The notes beneath the pieces were generated by a model. The model searched no databases. It was not told the DNA's origin and saw only the letters and a list, made by a program, of their open reading frames with translations. A stretch of DNA of 64,000 bases. Origin: Mansonella perstans (lineage: Eukaryota; Nematoda; Chromadorea; Rhabditida; Onchocercidae). The stretch lies in assembly GCA_037074765.1 (NCBI GenBank), contig JBAMDO010000129.1:1-64000 (forward strand), given 5' to 3'. Positions 59,701 through 64,000 of this stretch are shown in pieces (position 1 is the stretch's first letter; each line of letters begins with the position of its first letter). A program made the position numbers and the translations under genes.

Positions 59701-62700
59701 CAATTTTCGAACATTTTAATTTCTTTTTTGAAAAATAATACTTTGTTTAAAAAAAAATGTTGCTAATTAATCAAGTGGCTATTATTTATTCTAATACTTC
59801 ATTTCGCACCTAATTTGAAAGTTACTGAATTAATCAAACTTAATCATGTTTAATTTTTCAAGCAAGGTGTTGATCTTCAACGTATGCATTTGCAACGTGG
59901 TGAACAATTTTCCGATGATACAACATTAACATATCCGGTAGCAAAAATTGACGGTTTTGAAATACATTTGGAGAGAAATTTTTTTGGTATTACACTAAAA
60001 GAAATGCCAAAGAATGATATGTTTATTGGGCAAAATATTACCATTGCTCAATTATTACCAAATGTTTCCTATGCACAGTTAGTTTCAAATTTGCAGTCTG
60101 TTAAAGTAAGTTTCAAATTTGAATATTTTCAAAAGAAATTATTTTAGTTAATCTTTTTTTTAAATTAGCTGTTTTTATTTATTGCATATTCTCATCCCGC
60201 CTTTAGCTTTTTCCAAACTCATGCTTTTCATCTCATCCAGAAACTAATATTACATGAATAGCTGGAAAACCCCGAGAAAATGAAATGCCTGACCAACGGA
60301 TCAGGGCACCCATTTGTAGAATAATAAAGAGCGCCTCCACTCCCTTTTTTCCCTCCGTACTTCGCAAATTGTGATTTAATTTTTGAATGGTTGATTAGTT
60401 TTAAAATTTTATTTTGAAATTTCAGGTAATTTTAGCACTTTATCGTGCTGATCGTTCATCAGCTGATATGGAGCGAAAATTGACACAATGGGAACTTTCA
60501 GTTTTTGAATTTGCTCGAAAGCATTACAAAAATAATCTAATTGATATGGAGGTTTATTTAATTGAAAATAATTCAAACTAAAGTGTTTACTAAAGAAAAA
60601 AAAGAATTTTGCAATATTGAAATTTTTTCAAAAAAAATTTGTTTACAATTTTTTAGGTAATTGGTACAGAAATTCTTAATCAAGAAATGATTAAAGATGG
60701 TCAAAAACTTACACCATTTTTTGCTGCAGGTGTTATTTATTAATTTATTTTCAAATATAAATCTTCATTTTCTTCAATCTCTCTCCCTCGCTCTCTCTCT
60801 CTTTTGGTCCTAATTGTTTTATTAAATCTTTTTTTTTATTTCAAGATTTATTGTGATTCTCTTTTATATAAATTCTTTAATAATTCATTAATTTGCTTAG
60901 AAAGTCATTTTTTTAAAAAAAACTAATTGATTTTGTTAATTTTTATATTTATTTTCATTTGCCAAGCTTACTTACTAGAAATTGAAGTATCAAAATTGAA
61001 TTTTTGAATACTTAATATTATTAATTCACAGACTTTATTTTCTTACGCATAAAAATTCAATTTTAGTTTTTGAATGCCTAATACTATTATTCATATACTT
61101 TACATTTTGCGCACAGTAGTCTCAGTTTAATTTCTCATTTTAAATTCTGTTTTAATATTTTAAATTTTGTTTTAGTCATTTTAATGAAGATAATTTTTTT
61201 TACAGGTTTTGGTTTTATGATGTTTTTTGTGACTGTTACGGTACTTGCTAGTGCAATTTTTTATAATGCAATGGATTGGGGTAAAGTTTTGGTAGCATTC
61301 GGTTCCATTTTATGTCCAATACTTTCAATTACATCATCATACGGTATCATATCACTCTTTGGTATTAGAACAAATTCACTCATGCTTGTTATGCCATTTC
61401 TAATTATGGGCATTGGTTAGTTTTATTTTTGAAAAATTTTCAAATTTTAAAAAAATTAATTTCTAAATTGCAAACTCTTTAATTGCAAACTTCAATCGCA
61501 AATTTAGTTATTTTACTTCGTTTGTTTTTTATGTACTTAAGTATCGTTAAGTTAATTAGTTTAAGTCAAGTTAAATAAACAACTAAATCCAATTGGTTAG
61601 ATTCTTGGATTGCGTTTTTTCAATATTTTGATAGCTAAAGCCAAGTAATGTTAAACAAAAATATATGAAATGAAATGGACTAATTTACCAAACTTAGAGG
61701 CTTCCAAATAATAAGCCATAACTTTTCAACAACCAGAAGCTTACAATAATAAGCGATAACCTTTCAACAACTAGAGGCTTCCGAATAATAAGCAATAGTT
61801 TTTCAACAACTGGGGGCTTCCGAATAATAAGCAATAATTTTTCAACAAGTAGAGCTTCCAAATAATAAGCCATTTGCAGAAGTGATTTTCAAAGGAAATT
61901 AATTTTTACAAAACTAAATTCAATTTTTTTTTCTTCAAAGATACTCTTAAAGAATTTAAAGTAAAAAAAAAATTCTTTCGAAATTTCGAAATTAGTAAAT
62001 TTGTAGTTATTTGAAAATTTTAAAATTAATTTAAAATTATAAATAATTTTTTTTTTTTTTTTTGAGGAGTTGATGATGCGTTTCTGATGATACATTCATG
62101 GCAACGTCTAGCATTACACACTCGTAGTGTTTGCAAACGACTTGGCTTAGTGTTCGAAGAAGTTGGCCCATCAATAACGATCACTTCATTAACAAATTTC
62201 ATTTCATTCAGTATTGGTGCTTTAACACCTACACCAGGTAAAAAATGTTACACACATGTATGTCTGTAATTGAAAGTAGCAAAAACTTGACATATCAAAA
62301 TTTATAAGCAAAATTTTAAATTTTGATATTTTAATGAAAATTTTTTTTTGCGGGCATTTTTACATAATGTTCAAAGTTGTTATTTAATACTTTTTGTAAG
62401 TTTTGATACTTACACTTTTTTCCCTGAAATCTTTAATAAATTAAAATATTTGAAGTTTGATAGCTTATTTGCTTTCGTTTTCGTGCACTTTATATGAGCA
62501 ATTAATTAATTCTTGATTTTATTAGATTCGATTTTTTGAATTTATGTTTGAAATTAATTTTATTATTATTTTTTTTTTTAGAAATACGATTATTTTATAT
62601 ATTAATAACGAGTTCAATTAACTAATTAATTCACACTTGAAACTAGTGTAATTTCTTCCCATTTTTTTCATGGAAATACGATTCTTTTGTATATTAACGT

Positions 62701-64000
62701 GAAGTTTTATTAATTAATTAATCAATTAAGTGCAACTTTTTAAATTTTACCATTTTCATTTTTTTTTTATAGAAATACGACTATTTTGTGTATCGACAGC
62801 TATTGCAATGGGATTGGATTATTTATATGAATTAATTCTATTTGGGCCGATGTTAGCGTTAGCGTCACATTGCGAAAAACGTACTAAAAAAAACACGATG
62901 TCACCATCGTCACAGAAACCATTACTGTATGGATGGCGCTTACAGGTTATTGCAATTTATTTTTGCTTACAAATAAATTAACGAATAAAAATTAAATGCA
63001 TAAAAGTTTAGATCAACAGACTAGATTTATCAACAGATTTAGATCAATAGATCAGATTTATCAACAGACCAAATTTATCAACAAATTAAGATCGACAAAT
63101 CAGATTTATTAACAGATTTAGATCAACAGATATGTTCACCCTTAATTGTGTATATATTCTTGTATAAGATAATAGTATAATTACATAAAGAATAAGCAAA
63201 TAATTTTTAATATAAGAGGGAATTTTCATAAATTTCAGATTAAAATTTTGAAATTCTAAATTTCAATTTAAACTGTGTTATATACAATGTGTAGGCAATT
63301 AAAAAGCTTTTTTTTTGTGTAATAATTGCTTGTGAACATATGTGTTGATCTAAACTTTAGCTTACTTAACTTTATTCCGTTATCAAAAAACTATTATCGA
63401 AAAAAAAAACTTTTATTTCGAAATCGTCGGAAATCAAGTCATCATTTATAAATTCAGGTCAAGTTAACTCCGTGTGAAATTTGATCATTTAGTTTATGTT
63501 TTAATCGCATATAAAAACTAAGCGATTAAGAGATCATCAAAACACTCCGATCATTTAATTAACCAGGCAAAACTGTAAGCTAAGTTAGGCTAAGCTAATG
63601 GGCCTAATGAGTGATATTTATTAAATTTATTTGTTTTTTTTTTGAATTTTAAGAATATGAAAATTTTAAATTTGAATTTTAATTGTTATCAAAAGTTACA
63701 TGCCTGGTAGTAGAGCAGCAACAAGGTAGATATTTTTCGTCTTAAATTAAATTTTCATCAATTAATTCAATATTTCAATTTCCAGATTGATACATTCATG
63801 AAATGGATCCTGAAAATGTATTGTCGTATACTGGAACATCGTTGTTTTACAGTATTTTTGTTGATTGCAGTAATCATTTACTGGTATTTTGCCATTATTG
63901 GTGCACTGAGAATAAAAACTAGATTAGATACGGTAAAAATTTTACCACCTGATTCACCGATACAAAGACCAAATCGAATACTTAATGAAATAGGTATGGT
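56720..64000 (+). CDS. Patched-related (PTR) sterol-sensing-domain protein, 3' part outside window
   Basis: Eleven exons join in frame: 56720-56900, 57223-57303, 57841-58017, 58710-58909, 59863-60105, 60426-60551, 60657-60729, 61206-61415, 62067-62237, 62773-62945 and 63786-63993. They give 614 residues, and a GTATGG donor at 63994 shows it continues. Residues 1-60 are a hydrophilic cytosolic tail. TM1 lies at about 94-113 (VVYIFLSLLISTCSFGMF). The first extracellular loop has AKDNGSMIRDDYLNEAERL and FCSPYCMMN, typical of nematode PTR proteins. The sterol-sensing bundle follows: FGFMMFFVTVTVLASAIF, SILCPILSITSSYGIISLFG, LMLVMPFLIMGIG, the signature GVDDAFLMIHSWQR, SITITSLTNFISFSIGAL and LYELILFGPMLALAS. 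TM7 (TVLLIAVIIYWYFAIIGALR) leads to a second loop with LPPDSP. The family is related to Patched and Dispatched and is expanded in nematodes, with roles in cuticle, moulting and lipid handling. Which PTR this is cannot be told. The exon 5 acceptor TTCAAG is unusual. Confidence 0.9.
59068..59342. repeat. Degenerate telomere-like hexamer array in PTR intron 4
   Basis: About 270 bp with a strong 6-bp period of AAGYCT/GCCTAA type. Exact GCCTAA occurs at about 59109, 59199 and 59312, and TTAGGC at about 59207; most other hexamers differ by one or two bases. TTAGGC is the nematode telomere repeat. The array makes an open frame read as alternating Leu-Ser/Leu-Asn, which is not protein. Confidence 0.8.
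61697..61871. repeat. 39-bp minisatellite in PTR intron 8
   Basis: Four and a half copies of a unit with GGCTTCC.AATAATAAGC and TTTTTCAACAA, a few substitutions each. Confidence 0.88.
62577..62800 (+). repeat. Triplicated exon 10 start in PTR intron 9
   Basis: GAAATACGA.TATTTT begins at 62581, 62673 and 62772, each followed by TAT.TA-like sequence. Only the last is the real exon start (TATAG|AAATACGACTATTTTG). Copy 1 keeps an acceptor-like TTTTTTTAG but soon reaches an in-frame stop. Copy 2 has lost the AG (CATGG). Spacing is 92 and 99 bp. Confidence 0.8.
63008..63133. repeat. Minisatellite in PTR intron 10
   Basis: Imperfect units of about 30-35 bp built from GATTTAGATCAACAGA and CAGATTTATCAACAGA, in four copies. 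Confidence 0.82.

Overview
This is an AT-rich nuclear segment of a nematode. Exons are short and introns are AT-rich with TTTCAG-type 3' splice sites. Several start codons sit a few bases after a 3' splice-site-like sequence, as expected for spliced-leader trans-splicing. Base composition and gene content fit a parasitic clade III (filaria-like) worm, but the species is inferred and not shown. Exon models were built by hand from splice phase and family similarity. All six complete models and the partial one keep the reading frame across every junction.

Layout. (1) 1-12.3 kb is nearly gene-free. It holds a decayed M14 metallocarboxypeptidase pseudogene (2671-4131, + strand), an unexplained 174-codon ORF (4726-5250, - strand) and small repeats. 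(2) 12323-17272 (+) is a nine-exon gene for a SMAD-like protein with an MH2 domain and no MH1 domain. (3) 18639-37998 is a block of five minus-strand genes. In transcription order they are SPRYD7, IDH3 beta subunit, WDR44/SYM-4, mitochondrial ribosomal protein S14 and ATP6AP2 (V-ATPase accessory protein 2, prorenin receptor). Only 263 bp separate the last two, so they could be an operon pair. (4) 38.0-56.6 kb is a gene desert rich in tandem duplications. It contains a 299-bp inverted-repeat element, a perfect 32-bp palindrome, an ATC microsatellite and an unusually GC-rich island (43.6-45.0 kb) with coding-like but frame-broken ORFs. (5) 56720 to the right edge (+) is the 5' part of a Patched-related (PTR, sterol-sensing domain) gene that runs out of the window.

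Function. The minus-strand genes are housekeeping: TCA cycle, mitochondrial translation, V-ATPase assembly, and endosomal/Rab11 traffic. From memory, the C. elegans counterparts of WDR44 (sym-4) and ATP6AP2 are also neighbours. If so, their linkage here is conserved, with mrps-14 lying between them.

Most distinctive signal. Intron-exon boundaries have been copied locally several times. ATP6AP2 intron 2, PTR intron 9, MH2-gene introns 6 and 8, MRPS14 intron 1 and the MRPS14 stop region all carry duplicated splice sites or exon pieces. One extra donor, in the MH2 gene, would add nine codons in frame. Other items are a 21-bp-TIR MITE candidate in a WDR44 intron and a degenerate telomere-like hexamer array in a PTR intron. 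I found no tRNA, rRNA, spliced-leader RNA gene, CRISPR array or intact autonomous transposon.
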